Below are positions 49,531 to 62,029 of a stretch of DNA of 64,000 nt, in pieces (within the stretch, counting starts at the first letter, position 1; the number at the start of each line of letters is the position of its first letter). The notes beneath the pieces were generated by a model. The model ran no database searches, was not told where the DNA came from, and saw nothing but the letters and a program-made list of their open reading frames with translations. This DNA is from Kutzneria buriramensis (GTDB taxonomy: Bacteria > Actinomycetota > Actinomycetes > Mycobacteriales > Pseudonocardiaceae), in the NCBI RefSeq assembly GCF_003387475.1, contig NZ_QUNO01000012.1, forward strand, positions 124,001 through 188,000, written 5' to 3'. The position numbers were made by a program, and so were the translations under genes.

Positions 49531-51699
49531 CTAGGACTCCGGCGTCAGCCAGATGACGCCCGACGGCGGCAGCTGCACGAGCGCCGACGCGGGGCGGCCG
49601 TGCCAGGGCTTGGCCCCGGCGACGATCTCGCCCTGGTTGCCCCAGCCGGAACCGCCGTAGACCTCGGCGTCGGTGTTGACGACCTCGCGCCACGCGCCGG
49701 TGGACGGCAGGCCGACCCGGTAGTCGCGGTGCGGGCCGCCGGAGAAGTTGGCCACGCACGCCAGCACCGAGCCGTCCTCGCCCTGACGCAGGAACGACAG
49801 CACGTTGCCGGCCGAGTCGTTGGCGTCGATCCAGGAGAAGCCGTCCGGCGAAGTGTCCAGAGTGAACAGTGCCGGGCAGTCCCGGTACGCCGCGTTGAGG
49901 TCGCCGACCAGGCGCTGCACGCCGGCGTGCAGCGGGTCGTCCAGCAGCGGCCAGTCCAGCGACCGCTTCTCCGACCACTCGTCGATCTGCCCGAACTCGC
50001 CGCCCATGAACAGCAGCTGCTTGCCGGGGTGGGCCCACATGAACGCCAGCAGCGCGCGCAGCCCGGCGGCCTTGTTCCAGGCGTCGCCCGGCATCCGGCC
50101 CCACAGCGAGCCCTTGCCGTGCACCACCTCGTCGTGCGACAGCGGCAGCACGAAGTTCTCGCTCCACGCGTACATCAGCGAGAAGGTCATCTCGTTGTGG
50201 TGGTATGACCGGTGCACCGGATCGTGCGACAGGTACCGGAGCGTGTCGTGCATCCAGCCCATGTTCCACTTGAACCCGAAGCCCAGGCCGCCCAGGTGGG
50301 TGGGCCGGGTGACGCCCGGCCACGCGGTGGACTCCTCGGCGATCATCATGATCCCCGGGTGCCGCCGGTACACGGTGGCGTTGAGCTCCTGGAGGAACTG
50401 CACCGCGTCCAGATTCTCCCGGCCGCCGTGCACATTGGGCAGCCACTGCCCCTCGGGCCGCGAGTAGTCCAGGTACAACATGGACGCCACGGCGTCGACC
50501 CGCAGGCCGTCGACGTGGAACTCCTCGATCCAGTACAGCGCGTTGGCGACGAGGAAGTTGCGGACCTCGTTGCGGCCGAAGTCGAACACGAACGTGCCCC
50601 AGTCGGGCTGCTCGCCGCGGCGCGGGTCGGCGTGCTCGTACAGCGGGCTGCCGTCGAACCGGGCCAGCGCCCACTCGTCGCGCGGGAAGTGCGCCGGCAC
50701 CCAGTCCACGATCACGCCGATGCCCCGCTGGTGCAGGTGGTCGACGAAGTGCCGGAACTCGTCGGGCGAGCCGAACCGCGGCGTCGGCGCGTAGTACGAC
50801 GTCACCTGGTAGCCCCAGGACCCGGCGAACGGGTGCCCGGCCACCGGCAGCAGCTCGACGTGGGTGAACCCGGTCTGCAGCACGTAGTCGGCCAGCTGCT
50901 CGGCCAGCTCGCGGTAGTTCAGCCCCTTGCGCCACGAACCGATGTGCACCTCGTACGCGCTGACCGGGCGCCGCGACCAGTCGCTGGCCTCACGGGTGGT
51001 CAGCCAGTCGGCGTCCTGCCACTGGTACGACGACTCGTACACCACGGACGCGGTCGCCGGCGGCACCTCGGTGGCGAACGCCATCGGGTCCGCCTTCTCG
51101 TGCCAGGCGCCGTCCTTGCCCAGCAGCCGGAACTTGTACCTGGTGCCGACGGGCACCTCGGGCAGGAACACCTCCCACACGCCGGACCCTCCCAGCGAGC
51201 GCATCGGCGTGCCGCGGCCGTCCCAGCCGTCGAAGTCGCCGCACACCCGCACGCCCTGCGCGGTCGGCGCCCACACCGCGAACGACGTGCCGTCGACCGG
51301 CCCGCCGGGGGTGTCGTAGCGGTGCGGGTGCGCGCCCAGCACCTCCCACAGCCGCTCGTGCCGGCCCTCGCCGATCAGGTGCAGGTCCAGCTCGCCGATC
51401 GTCGGCAGCCAGCGGTACGGGTCGTCGGCGATGACGACGTTGCCGTCGCCGTAGTCGACCTCGTACCGATAGTCGCTCGGCGGCTCCGGCACCAGGCCGG
51501 CGAACAGGCCGCCCTCGACCGGGTCCAGCTCGAACCGCTTGTCGCCGACGAGCACCGACACCGAGCGGGCGCCGATGCGCAGCGCCCGCACGACGGTGCC
51601 GCCCGGGTGCGCGTGCGCGCCCAGCACCCCGTGCGGATCGTGGTGCGCACCCCCGAGCAGCCGGTCCACCTCGTCCTTGGCCGGTGCGATGCTCGTCAC
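49531..51699 (-). CDS. glgB: 1,4-alpha-glucan branching enzyme
   Basis: This 722-residue GH13 enzyme creates alpha-1,6 branches in glycogen-like or capsular alpha-glucan. N-terminal beta-sandwich modules (DPHGVLGAH, then a CBM48 region with [16 protein letters not shown]) precede the catalytic barrel. The nucleophile Asp is in [12 protein letters not shown], the acid Glu in [12 protein letters not shown] and the transition-state Asp in [13 protein letters not shown]. Length is typical of the two-N-domain actinobacterial form. It is the last gene of the glgE-treS-mak-glgB operon, 6 nt after mak, and ends at the bidirectional hairpin. Confidence 0.96.
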   Translation of the reverse strand: MTSIAPAKDEVDRLLGGAHHDPHGVLGAHAHPGGTVVRALRIGARSVSVLVGDKRFELDPVEGGLFAGLVPEPPSDYRYEVDYGDGNVVIADDPYRWLPTIGELDLHLIGEGRHERLWEVLGAHPHRYDTPGGPVDGTSFAVWAPTAQGVRVCGDFDGWDGRGTPMRSLGGSGVWEVFLPEVPVGTRYKFRLLGKDGAWHEKADPMAFATEVPPATASVVYESSYQWQDADWLTTREASDWSRRPVSAYEVHIGSWRKGLNYRELAEQLADYVLQTGFTHVELLPVAGHPFAGSWGYQVTSYYAPTPRFGSPDEFRHFVDHLHQRGIGVIVDWVPAHFPRDEWALARFDGSPLYEHADPRRGEQPDWGTFVFDFGRNEVRNFLVANALYWIEEFHVDGLRVDAVASMLYLDYSRPEGQWLPNVHGGRENLDAVQFLQELNATVYRRHPGIMMIAEESTAWPGVTRPTHLGGLGFGFKWNMGWMHDTLRYLSHDPVHRSYHHNEMTFSLMYAWSENFVLPLSHDEVVHGKGSLWGRMPGDAWNKAAGLRALLAFMWAHPGKQLLFMGGEFGQIDEWSEKRSLDWPLLDDPLHAGVQRLVGDLNAAYRDCPALFTLDTSPDGFSWIDANDSAGNVLSFLRQGEDGSVLACVANFSGGPHRDYRVGLPSTGAWREVVNTDAEVYGGSGWGNQGEIVAGAKPWHGRPASALVQLPPSGVIWLTPES

Positions 51700-51705
51700 G
51701 ACTGT

Positions 51706-53036
51706 TCAGTCCTCTCCGGCGGTGATCCTCGCGATGGACGCCAGCGGCACGGTCAGCCAGTCCGGCCGGTTCCCGTGCTCGTACGCCACCTCGTACACGG
51801 CTTTGTCCAGTTCCAACGCGCGCAGCAGCGGCCCCTGCTCGCGGGGGTCGTCGCCGACCTCCGCGTAGCCGTCGCAGAACGCCTCCCGGTTGCGCGCGGT
51901 CCACTCCCGCGCCCGCACCTCCAGCTGGTGGTCGGCCGGGTGACCGACCAGCAGCTGCTGCGCCGCGTAGTCGAACGAGCGCAGCATGCCCGCCACGTCC
52001 CGCAGCGGCGACCGCAGCGCGTTGCGCTCGGCCAGCGGCGCGGCCGGCTCGCCCTCGAAGTCGATGAGCCGCCAGCCGGTCGCGGTCCGCAGCACCTGGC
52101 CCAGGTGCAGGTCGCCGTGGATGAACTGCACGTCCACCAGCGACCGGCCGCTGCGGGCCTGCTCGAACACGGCTCGTAACGCCGACTCGTACGGTGCCAG
52201 CTCGGGCACGTCGGCCAGCACGGCGTCCAGCCGGCGGTGCATCGCCTGCACCGCCTCGTACAACCGCTCCGGGCCCTCCTGCCCGCTGCCCAGTGCCTTG
52301 CGCAGGTCGGCGTGCACCTCGGCGACGGACTGCCCCAGCCGGAACGCCTCACCGGCGAAGTCGCCGCCGACCTCGGCGGCGTGCAAATCGGCCTCGGCCA
52401 TCAGGTCCCGCACGGACGCGGTGGCCATCGCCCAGCCCTCCACCGCGCCCTGGAGGAACTCCTGGAGGATGCCCAGCACCACGAACTCGTCGGTGATCGC
52501 GCCCAGCGGGCGGGCGATGTGCTTGGAGCCGACCGACTGGAGTGCCCGGTGCAGCTGGAGGTCCGGGTTCGGGCCGGCCACCACACGGCGGAACAGCTTG
52601 AGGATGTACTCGGTGCCGTAGATCACCGAGGTGTTGGACTGCTCCGCGCTGACCGGCTTGGCCCGCTGCGCGGGCACGATGACGGCACCTGGCTCGGGGG
52701 CGAAGTGGATCCCCTCCACCCAGGTGTCCTCGGCGATCAGCGTCAGCAGCCGGCCCATCAGCTCGGTGTCGTGCACCGCCTCGTAGTAGACGTACCCGTC
52801 GACCTCGCCGATCATCGCGTGCCCGAGGTGCTCGGGCAACTCCCGGCGGCGGCCGACCAGCAGCTGGTACTCGCCGTCGGCGGTGCTCAGCACGGCGTGC
52901 ACCAGCTTCGGGTCGCCGTCCAGCAGCGTCACCGCGTCCCGGGTGGACACTTCTGACAGATCGCGGTTCTTGCCGCCGAACCACCGCTGCTCGGGCAGCC
53001 AGCGCAGCAAAGCATCGGATAGTGGAGTCAGTTCCG

Positions 53037-53040
<4 letters not shown>
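51706..53040 (-). CDS. mak: Maltokinase
   Basis: This 444-residue kinase phosphorylates maltose to maltose-1-phosphate, the substrate of GlgE. The N-terminal cap begins [17 protein letters not shown], as in actinobacterial Mak/Pep2. The phosphotransferase-like core has [12 protein letters not shown] with the catalytic Asp and [12 protein letters not shown] with the metal-binding Asp. The GTG at 53040 overlaps the treS stop (GTGA). Some actinomycetes have treS and mak as one fused gene; here they are separate but coupled. Confidence 0.94.
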
Positions 53041-54812
<1,772 letters not shown>

Positions 54813-54898
54813 CGTCGCCACCTACCCCTCGTCCATGGTCGGCAAGCCCCGCCTCCGGGGACTACCCGGGACGGGGCCGCGATATTCGTGCTGATCGG

Positions 54899-56869
54899 TT
54901 ACTTGCGATGAATACTGATGACGTGCGCGACGGCACGCCAGGGTTCGAGCCGGACGAAGTTGGCCTGACCCCAGTCCCAGGTGTCGCCCGTGACCTCGTC
55001 GTGAGCGGTGACCCGCTCGTGCCACTCCACGCCCAGCTCGCTCAGATCCAACCAGAGCGTGCCCTGTTGGGCCTCGTGCGGATCCAGCGTCACCACCACG
55101 ACCACCGTGTCGCCGGTGTCCGGATCCGTCTTGCTGTACGCGATCAGCGCGTCGTTGTCGACGTGGTGGAAGTGCAGTGTGCGCAGCTGGTGCAGCGCCG
55201 GGTGGTCCCGGCGGACCTGGTTCAGCTTGGTCAGCCACGGCTCCAGCGACCGGCCGTCCAGCAGCGCGGTGTGGTAGTCGCGCGGCCGCAGCTGGTACTT
55301 CTCGGAGTCCAGGTACTCCTCGGAGCCCTGCCGCACCGGCTCGTGCTCGAACAGCTCGAAGCCGGAGTAGACGCCCCAGGTCGGCGACATGGTCGCGGCC
55401 AGCGCGGCCCGGATGGCGAACATCGACGGGCCGCCGTGCTGCAGCGACTCGTGCAGGATGTCCGGGGTGTTCACGAACAGGTTGGGCCGGCCCTCGTCGG
55501 CGTGCTGGAGCCAATCGACCATGAAGTCGATCAGCTCCTGCTTGCCGGTGCGCCAGGTGAAGTACGTGTAGGACTGGGTGAAGCCGAGCTTGGCCAGGCC
55601 GTACTGGCGGGCCGGGCGGGTGAACGCCTCGGCCAGGAACAGCACGTCCGGGTAGCGCCGCTTGACCTCCCAGATCAGCCAGTGCCAGAAGTCCGGCGGC
55701 TTGGTGTGCGGGTTGTCCACTCGGAAGATCCGCACGCCGAGCTCGATCCAGTGCGTGATCACCCGGTTGACCTCGGCGTAGAGGCTGCGCGGCTCGTTGT
55801 CGAAGTTCAGCGGGTAGATGTCCTGGTACTTCTTCGGCGGGTTCTCGGCGTACGCGATCGTGCCGTCCGGCAGCGTGGTGAACCACTCCGGGTGCTCGGC
55901 CACCCAGGGGTGGTCGGGCGCGCACTGGAGCGCGAAGTCCAGCGCCACCTCCAGGCCCAGCTCCTCGGCGTGGTGCACGAAGCCCTTGAAGTCGGCCGTC
56001 GTGCCCAGCTCGGGGGCGATCGCGTCGTGGCCGCCGTCGGACGAGCCGATGGCCCACGGCGAGCCCACGTCGTCCGGACCGGCGTTGAGGGTGTTGTTGG
56101 GGCCCTTGCGGTTCACTCGCCCGATCGGGTGGATCGGCGGCAGGTAGGCCACGTCGAAGCCCATCGCCGCGATCCGGTCGAGCTCGCGGGTGGCCGTGAC
56201 GAAGGTGCCGTGCACGGGCTTGCCGGTGTCGTCCCAGCCGCCGGTGGAGCGGGGGAAGAACTCGTACCAGGAGCCGTAGAGCGCCTTGGTCCGGTCGACC
56301 CAGATCTTGTGCACCTTGCCCCGGGTGAGCAGTTCTCGCACCGGGAACTCGTTCATGATCGTGTCGACGTCGGCCGCCAGCGCCGGGCCGACCCGCTCGG
56401 GCAGCGGCCGTTCACCGTCCCGCAACCCGGCGGCAACTCCGAGGAGAAATTCCTTGTCGTTGCGGCGTTCCGGGCGCTTGCCCACCCGCTCCACGAGCCG
56501 CGCGCCGAGTTCGAGGTCGTTGGCCAGCTCCGCGGAACCCTGGCCTGCCGCCAGTTTCTTCTCCACCGCGTGCCGCCAGGTCGCCCACGGGTCGCTCCAG
56601 GCGTCCACCCGGAACGTCCACGCGCCCTCGGCGTCCGGCACGATCGTCGCGACGAACCGGTCCAGGCCGATGCCGTGCTCGACCATGCGGGTCTGGCGGG
56701 CCACCTTGTCCTTGGGACCCTTCCACGTCACCGTGGCCGCGACCGCGTCGTGGCCCTCGCGCCACACCGTCGCGCCGACCGGGATGTGTTCTCCTACAAC
56801 GGCTTTGGACGCGTAGCGGCCGCCACTGACCACCGGCGTGATGTCGTCGATGCCCAAACGTCCACTCAT
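54899..56869 (-). CDS. glgE: Maltosyltransferase GlgE (alpha-1,4-glucan:maltose-1-phosphate maltosyltransferase)
   Basis: This 656-residue GH13_3 enzyme adds maltosyl units from maltose-1-phosphate to alpha-glucan chains. Its N-terminal domain begins [15 protein letters not shown]. The barrel has [11 protein letters not shown], the nucleophile Asp in [12 protein letters not shown] and the acid Glu in [28 protein letters not shown] is typical of the family. The ATG at 56869 follows AGGGG and gives the known N-terminus; an in-frame upstream ATG at 56959 adds an unlikely extension. It heads the operon glgE-treS-mak-glgB, which is the complete trehalose-to-glucan route, and is divergent from the secreted protein at 57040. 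Confidence 0.96.
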   Translation of the reverse strand: MSGRLGIDDITPVVSGGRYASKAVVGEHIPVGATVWREGHDAVAATVTWKGPKDKVARQTRMVEHGIGLDRFVATIVPDAEGAWTFRVDAWSDPWATWRHAVEKKLAAGQGSAELANDLELGARLVERVGKRPERRNDKEFLLGVAAGLRDGERPLPERVGPALAADVDTIMNEFPVRELLTRGKVHKIWVDRTKALYGSWYEFFPRSTGGWDDTGKPVHGTFVTATRELDRIAAMGFDVAYLPPIHPIGRVNRKGPNNTLNAGPDDVGSPWAIGSSDGGHDAIAPELGTTADFKGFVHHAEELGLEVALDFALQCAPDHPWVAEHPEWFTTLPDGTIAYAENPPKKYQDIYPLNFDNEPRSLYAEVNRVITHWIELGVRIFRVDNPHTKPPDFWHWLIWEVKRRYPDVLFLAEAFTRPARQYGLAKLGFTQSYTYFTWRTGKQELIDFMVDWLQHADEGRPNLFVNTPDILHESLQHGGPSMFAIRAALAATMSPTWGVYSGFELFEHEPVRQGSEEYLDSEKYQLRPRDYHTALLDGRSLEPWLTKLNQVRRDHPALHQLRTLHFHHVDNDALIAYSKTDPDTGDTVVVVVTLDPHEAQQGTLWLDLSELGVEWHERVTAHDEVTGDTWDWGQANFVRLEPWRAVAHVISIHRK

Positions 56870-57039
56870 CGCACGCCCCTTGGTCGTCGCCCGCCGGCCG
56901 CTCATAGTGTGCCTTGACCGGCTCGGTCCTAAACCACCGGGGGACGCCTTCGTGACCATCGCGCGTGACTCCCGCCGTGACCCGGTCGCCCAACGCTAGC
57001 GTCCGAGCTGATCATCAGCCACAGCTGGGAGAACTCTTC

Positions 57040-58077
57040 ATGTTTACTGGGGCAGGTCGCGCGTTGGCGGCCGCACTTCTCGTCACTTCGATCGCGACCG
57101 TGGTGGCGCCGACGGCGTCGGCGGCGCCCGTCTGCGTCTGGACGAGATCGGCCTTACCGACGCCGGCCGACCGGACCGCCGCCGACATCACCGGTGGCAA
57201 CGATTCCGGCGTACTGGTCGGTAACACGTATCAGCCGAACTTCATCAACTCCGGCCACGGTCCGCTGTACGGCGCCGTGTGGTCCGGCGGCAAGCTCGTG
57301 GCGTCCGCCGCGACGGCCGGCGCCCAGTTCCTCGGCATCAACAACGCCGGCACCGTCGTCGGCTACACCATCGACGCCGCCGGCCACAGCCACGCGGCCA
57401 CGTTCGACGCCAGCACCGGTGCCGCCACCGCGCTGCCGGTCGACCCGACTTGGCTCAACACCGACGCCGACGCGATCAACACCGCTGGCGACATCGCCGG
57501 CACCGCGGAATTCGGCGGCAGCCCGCACGTCGTCGTCTGGCACGCCGGCAGCTACAAGGTGCTGCCGCAGTCCACGTCCCGGCTCGACCTCGTGCACAGC
57601 ATCGACGACCAGGGCCGGGTGCTCGCCGACATCGCGCTGCCGGTGACCCAGAACGAGCTCACCGGCGTGGTGTGGGACGCGAACGGCACCCGGCACGTGC
57701 TCGCCGGCGCGAACGGGACCACCTGGAACACCACGTACGCGCTTCGCGGCGGCGTCGTCGCCGGCTCGGCGCGCGACGCGCAGGCCACCCTGTGGAAGGC
57801 CGACGGCTCGCTCGGCAGCAAGATCGCCGGCGGCACCGCTGCCACCGCCATCGGCGCCACCGGCACCGTCGGCGGCCAGGCCTACGACACCGTGTCCCAG
57901 AAGTACAGCACCGTGCTCTGGCAGGGCGGCGCCGTCGTGGCGACGCTGCCGATCAACTCGGTGACCGCCGGTGTGGTGGCCATCGGCCCCGACGACCACA
58001 CCGCCGCCGGCAACGAGTACGTCCGCACCTGGGGCGGCGGTCACGCCGACACCCCGGTGACCTGGAGTTGCATGTAG
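57040..58077 (+). CDS. Secreted HAF-repeat-like protein of unknown function
   Basis: This 345-residue protein has a clear signal peptide (LAAALLVTSIATVVAPTASAAP, cleaved near residue 29). The mature part is a series of beta-strand repeats such as FLGINNAGTVVGYTIDAAG and AINTAGDIAGTAEFGG. These HAF-type or Kelch-like repeats usually form a beta-propeller. Cysteines occur only near the two ends (CVW and the final SCM), and a disulfide closing the propeller is possible. No catalytic signature is seen. The ATG at 57040 follows GGGAG. It is divergent from glgE, and glgP lies downstream behind a palindromic element. Confidence 0.75.
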   Translation: MFTGAGRALAAALLVTSIATVVAPTASAAPVCVWTRSALPTPADRTAADITGGNDSGVLVGNTYQPNFINSGHGPLYGAVWSGGKLVASAATAGAQFLGINNAGTVVGYTIDAAGHSHAATFDASTGAATALPVDPTWLNTDADAINTAGDIAGTAEFGGSPHVVVWHAGSYKVLPQSTSRLDLVHSIDDQGRVLADIALPVTQNELTGVVWDANGTRHVLAGANGTTWNTTYALRGGVVAGSARDAQATLWKADGSLGSKIAGGTAATAIGATGTVGGQAYDTVSQKYSTVLWQGGAVVATLPINSVTAGVVAIGPDDHTAAGNEYVRTWGGGHADTPVTWSCM

Positions 58078-58100
58078 CCGGGTGATCGGGCGGAGTCGCT

Positions 58101-58222
58101 CGGCCCCGCCGGTGCTTCGCCCGGTTGCTGGATTTCGATCGCCGCCACCCGACGCAGCTCACGACGGAGCTGACGCGGCGGTCGAAATCCAGCAAGGGCG
58201 AGGCACCGGTCAGGAGGGGCCG
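58101..58222. repeat. Palindromic intergenic element, copy A (upstream of glgP)
   Basis: A segment of about 122 bp can fold into one long stem: arm 58101-58145 pairs with 58175-58222, with a loop of about 29 nt and few mismatches. Core sequences are GGTTGCTGGATTTCGATCG in the left arm and its near-complement CGGTCGAAATCCAGCAAG in the right arm. The same element recurs at 60835-60962. It encodes no clear protein. Confidence 0.82.
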
Positions 58223-58255
58223 AGCCGCGACGCCGGAGGCGGCGCCATTCAACAC

Positions 58256-58269
58256 TGCAAAGTTTTGCA
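58256..58269. promoter_or_regulatory. Candidate operator upstream of glgP
   Basis: TGCAAA-GT-TTTGCA is an inverted repeat with a 2-bp centre. A further GTTGCAG half-site lies at 58284-58290. TTGCA/TGCAA half-sites recall the actinomycete MalR-type sites of glucan and maltose genes, but assignment is tentative. The glgP start is 55 nt further on. Confidence 0.45.
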
Positions 58270-58323
58270 AAAACCCGGTGAAAGTTGCAGGAACGGGAGG
58301 GGGCGGTTATAGGGTCGCGCACC

Positions 58324-60822
58324 GTGAGAGCACTCCGCCGGTTCACCGTCCGCGCCAGTCTGCCCGAGCCGCTCGCGGCGCTCGGCCGCCTGGCGACCAA
58401 CCTGCGCTGGACGTGGCACCCGCCGACACAGGAGCTGTTCGCCGCGGTCGACCCGGAGGCGTGGCAGCGCGCCGGCAACGACCCGCTGGCGCTGCTGCGC
58501 GACGTCCCGGCGGCGCACCTGGAGCGGCTGGCCGCCGACGAGGGCTTCCTGGCCCGGGTCCGGACAACCGCGGACGACCTCGACCGCTACCTCACAGCCC
58601 CGCGCTGGTACCAGAACCGCGGCGAGCAGACCGAGCTGCCGGCCACGATCGGGTACTTCTCGATGGAGTTCGGCGTCACCGAGGCGCTGCCCAACTACTC
58701 GGGAGGCCTGGGCGTGCTGGCCGGCGACCACCTGAAGGCGGCTTCCGACCTGGGCGTGCCGCTGATCGGCGTGGGCCTGCTCTACCGCTCCGGCTACTTC
58801 CGGCAGTCGCTGTCGCTGGACGGCTGGCAGGAGGAGCACTACCCGGTGCTCGACCCCCGCGGCCTGCCGCTGGAGCTGCTGACCGACGCCGCCGGCACGC
58901 CCGTGCAGGTCCGCGTGAGCGTGCCGGGCGACCGCACGCTGCACGCCCGGATCTGGAAGGCGCAGGTCGGCCGGGTGCCGTTGCTGCTGCTCGACTCCAA
59001 CGTCGACGAGAACGACGACGACCTGCGCGGCGTCACCGACCGGCTCTACGGCGGCGACCAGGACCACCGGATCCGCCAGGAGATCCTGGCCGGCATCGGC
59101 GGCGTGCGCGCCGTGCGCATGTACTGCGACCTGACCGGCACGCCGCAGCCGGAGGTGTTCCACACCAACGAGGGCCACGCCGGCTTCCTCGGCCTGGAGC
59201 GCATCCGCGAGCTGCTGACGTCCCAGGGCCTGGAGTTCGACCAGGCGCTGGCCGCCGTGCGCGCCGGCACCCTGTTCACCACGCACACCCCGGTGCCGGC
59301 CGGCATCGACCGCTTCCCGGTCGACCTGGTGCAGCACTACTTCGGCGGCGACCGGCTGCTGCCGGGCGTGCCGATCGAGCGGGTGCTGGCGCTGGGCGCC
59401 GAGGAGAACCCCGGCCTGTTCAACATGGCCCACATGGGCCTGCGGCTGGCCCAGCGGGCCAACGGCGTGTCCAAGCTGCACGGCGAGGTCAGCCGGGGCA
59501 TGTTCGGCGGCCTCTGGCAGGGCTTCGACGCCGACGAGGTGCCGATCGGCTCGGTCACCAACGGCGTGCACGGGCACACCTGGGCGGCGCCGGAGATGAC
59601 CAAGCTGGAGCCGGAGCAGCTGACCGACTCCGTGCTGTGGGAGCTGCGCTGCGGGCTGCGCGGCAAGCTGGTGGACGAGGTGCGCCGCCGGGTCCGCGCG
59701 TCCTGGCTCCAGCGCGGCGCCTCGGCGCTGGAGCTGGGCTGGACGGAGTCGGTGTTCGACCCGGACGTGTTGACGGTCGGCTTCGCGCGCCGCGTGCCGA
59801 CGTACAAGCGGCTGACCCTGATGCTGCGCGATCCCGAGCGGCTGCGGGCCCTGCTGCTGCACCCGGAGCGCCCGGTGCAGCTGGTGGTGGCCGGCAAGTC
59901 GCATCCGGCCGACGACGGCGGCAAGGCGCTGATCCAGCAGATCGTGAAGTTCGCCGACGACGCCGGCGTGCGGCACCGCATCGTGTTCCTGCCGGACTAC
60001 GACATGTCGATGGCCCGCTACCTGTACTGGGGCTGTGACGTCTGGCTGAACAACCCGATGCGGCCGCTGGAGGCGTGCGGCACCTCGGGCATGAAGGCGG
60101 CGCTGAACGGCGGCCTGAACCTGTCCATCCGCGACGGCTGGTGGGACGAGTTCTACGACGGCAAGAACGGCTGGGCGATCCCGACCGCCGACGGCGTGCC
60201 GGACCCGAACCGCCGCGACGACCTGGAGGCGGCCGCGCTGTACGAGCTGCTGCAGGCGCAGGTCGCGCCGCTGTTCTACGACCGCAGCGCCGACGGTGTG
60301 CCGGACCGCTGGATGGCGTTGGTCCGGCACACGCTGACCGAGATGGGGCCGCAGTTGCAGGCCGAGCGCATGGTGCGGGAGTACGTGGAGACGTACTACG
60401 CGCCGGCCGGCGCGTCGGCGACGGCGGTGCGGGCCAACTCGTTCCAGGGCGCCAAGGAGCTGGCGGTCTACAAGGCGCGGATCCGGTCCGCGTGGAACCG
60501 GGTGCAGGTGACCTACACCGACCTGTCCGTCAACGGCGCGCACGCGCCGGTGGTCGGCCAGCCGGTGACGGTCCGCGCCCGGGTCGACCTGAACGGCTTG
60601 TCACCGTCGGACGTCGAGGTGCAGGCGGTCATCGGCCGTGTCGCCGATTCGGGTGAACTCTCGCAGGTGGTCACCGCGACCATGACGCCCGGCGCCGACG
60701 GCGGCTACCACGCCGAACTGGCCCTGCCCCACGTCGGCTCCGTCGGCTACACCGTCCGCGTCCTCCCCCACCACGAACTCCTGGCCACCCCAGCGGAGTT
60801 GGGCCGAGTGATCCTCGCCTAA
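58324..60822 (+). CDS. glgP: Glycogen/alpha-glucan phosphorylase (DUF3417 type)
   Basis: This 832-residue GT35 enzyme releases glucose-1-phosphate from alpha-glucans using pyridoxal phosphate. The N-terminal DUF3417 domain (ALGRLATNLRWTWHPPTQEL) is typical of the actinobacterial type. The catalytic core has TIGYFSMEFGVTEALPNYSG, YKRLTLMLRD and the PLP-binding region EACGTSGMKAALNGG, with the lysine in GMKAA. A C-terminal beta-sandwich follows, and the length is normal. The GTG at 58324 is chosen for the conserved start VRALRRFTVRA. It can degrade the polymer built by the glgE operon. It is flanked on both sides by copies of the palindromic element. Confidence 0.93.
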   Translation: MRALRRFTVRASLPEPLAALGRLATNLRWTWHPPTQELFAAVDPEAWQRAGNDPLALLRDVPAAHLERLAADEGFLARVRTTADDLDRYLTAPRWYQNRGEQTELPATIGYFSMEFGVTEALPNYSGGLGVLAGDHLKAASDLGVPLIGVGLLYRSGYFRQSLSLDGWQEEHYPVLDPRGLPLELLTDAAGTPVQVRVSVPGDRTLHARIWKAQVGRVPLLLLDSNVDENDDDLRGVTDRLYGGDQDHRIRQEILAGIGGVRAVRMYCDLTGTPQPEVFHTNEGHAGFLGLERIRELLTSQGLEFDQALAAVRAGTLFTTHTPVPAGIDRFPVDLVQHYFGGDRLLPGVPIERVLALGAEENPGLFNMAHMGLRLAQRANGVSKLHGEVSRGMFGGLWQGFDADEVPIGSVTNGVHGHTWAAPEMTKLEPEQLTDSVLWELRCGLRGKLVDEVRRRVRASWLQRGASALELGWTESVFDPDVLTVGFARRVPTYKRLTLMLRDPERLRALLLHPERPVQLVVAGKSHPADDGGKALIQQIVKFADDAGVRHRIVFLPDYDMSMARYLYWGCDVWLNNPMRPLEACGTSGMKAALNGGLNLSIRDGWWDEFYDGKNGWAIPTADGVPDPNRRDDLEAAALYELLQAQVAPLFYDRSADGVPDRWMALVRHTLTEMGPQLQAERMVREYVETYYAPAGASATAVRANSFQGAKELAVYKARIRSAWNRVQVTYTDLSVNGAHAPVVGQPVTVRARVDLNGLSPSDVEVQAVIGRVADSGELSQVVTATMTPGADGGYHAELALPHVGSVGYTVRVLPHHELLATPAELGRVILA

Positions 60823-60834
60823 TCAGGTGGGAAT

Positions 60835-60962
60835 GCGAGGCCGCGCCGGTGCTTCGCACGGTTGCTGGATTTCGGTCGGCCGCCACCTACGCACCCACCA
60901 GGCAGCCGATGCGGCCGACCGAAATCCGGCAAGGGCGAGGCACCGGTCACGAGCGGCCTCGC
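60835..60962. repeat. Palindromic intergenic element, copy B (downstream of glgP)
   Basis: This 128-bp element starts 13 nt after the glgP stop. Arms 60835-60883 and 60911-60962 pair, with the shared core GGTTGCTGGATTTCGGTCGG and its near-complement CCGACCGAAATCCGGCAAGG. GGCAAGGGCGAGGCACCGGTC in the right arm (60928-60948) corresponds to the same stretch in copy A with one difference. It may also serve as a terminator. Confidence 0.82.
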
Positions 60963-61033
60963 CCCGCGCGGAACGCGCGGCAAAAGACGCGGCAGGTGCT
61001 CCTCGCTTCCCTGGTGCGAGGAGACCCTGCCCG

Positions 61034-62029
61034 TCAGTTCGCGCCCCGCCGGATGCTCAGCGGGTACACGTTCTGCTCGGCGTGGTCCTGCGCCTGTTCC
61101 GCCGACAACGCCGCGAGCACCGCCAGTCCCTGGTAGAGCGGCATGTGATCGGTCGCCACGCAGGTCTCCCCGCACACCCGGACGCTCACGTGCACGGCCT
61201 CGCCGGGCGCGACCGGCCGGGGGATCGGCACGGAGGCGGCCGCCATCGCGGCGGTCACCGGCCGTCCGGACTTCGTGTACACCCGCGTCCGGACGTGGAA
61301 CGCGACCAGCCCGATCACCGCGCACACCGCCCACCACACCGGCACGGCTGCCAGCTGCTGCCACGGCACCGAGCGGGTGAAGCCGGCGCCGACGCCGGCC
61401 TGCATGGAGCCGTACATCGGCAGGAACCGCACCAGGTCGTTGTCGGACCCGGCGTTGACCACCGGCGACTCCAGCCCGACGTCGATCAGGCTGATCATGA
61501 TGATGGCGAACATGCCCTCCAGCTCGCCGCGCAGCAGCACGCCCAGCACGATGCCGATGCCGCCGTAGGTGACGGCCGCGGTGAACATGCCCAGCGCGAA
61601 CAGCCACAGCTGCTGCGGGTGCCAGTAGACCCACACCATCGCGGTGGTGTACGCCGCGACCACCACCGAGCTGGCGAACAGCGCGGTCACCTTGGCCGCG
61701 AGCAGGTGCGGCCGGGGGTACCCGGCGGCGACCAGTCGCCGGTCGAACGGACCCGAACGGTAGGTCACGCTGAACATGAGGAATCCTACGATCAGGGTCA
61801 CGGCGTTCAGCCCGCCGGAGATGAAGGTCAGGTGCTGCCCGTTGACGTGCAGTTCCTCGCCGCTGCCGCGGTAGCGGAACGGCAGCGGGCTCTCCGACAT
61901 CATCAGGTCGATCAGCGTGATCCAGACCGGCACGAACACGGCGACCAGGATGATCGCCAGTCGGTTGCGGGCGTGCTCGACGAGCTCGAACCCGGTCGCC
62001 GTGCGGTAGAACCTCCGGCCGATGGTCAT
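61034..62029 (-). CDS. ABC-2-like exporter permease
   Basis: This 331-residue membrane protein has about six helices: LAIILVAVFVPVWITLIDLM, AVTLIVGFLMFSVTY, VTALFASSVVVAAYTTAMVWV, a GIGIVLGVLLRGELEGMFAI segment, a helix near 210-230 and AVIGLVAFHV. A cytoplasmic C-terminal tail of about 70 residues includes several Cys and His residues (CGETCVATDHM). The pairing with the ATPase gene (start overlaps its stop by 4 nt, ATGA) shows a two-gene exporter. Family-level similarity is to ABC-2 permeases; no substrate is known. It lies next to and divergent from the PKS gene. Confidence 0.8.
   Translation of the reverse strand: MTIGRRFYRTATGFELVEHARNRLAIILVAVFVPVWITLIDLMMSESPLPFRYRGSGEELHVNGQHLTFISGGLNAVTLIVGFLMFSVTYRSGPFDRRLVAAGYPRPHLLAAKVTALFASSVVVAAYTTAMVWVYWHPQQLWLFALGMFTAAVTYGGIGIVLGVLLRGELEGMFAIIMISLIDVGLESPVVNAGSDNDLVRFLPMYGSMQAGVGAGFTRSVPWQQLAAVPVWWAVCAVIGLVAFHVRTRVYTKSGRPVTAAMAAASVPIPRPVAPGEAVHVSVRVCGETCVATDHMPLYQGLAVLAALSAEQAQDHAEQNVYPLSIRRGAN

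Noticed and set aside
54930-54960. A GGGTTCGAGCC stretch resembling a tRNA T-loop
   Set aside because: It lies inside glgE in frame, and no acceptor stem or anticodon arm can be formed around it.
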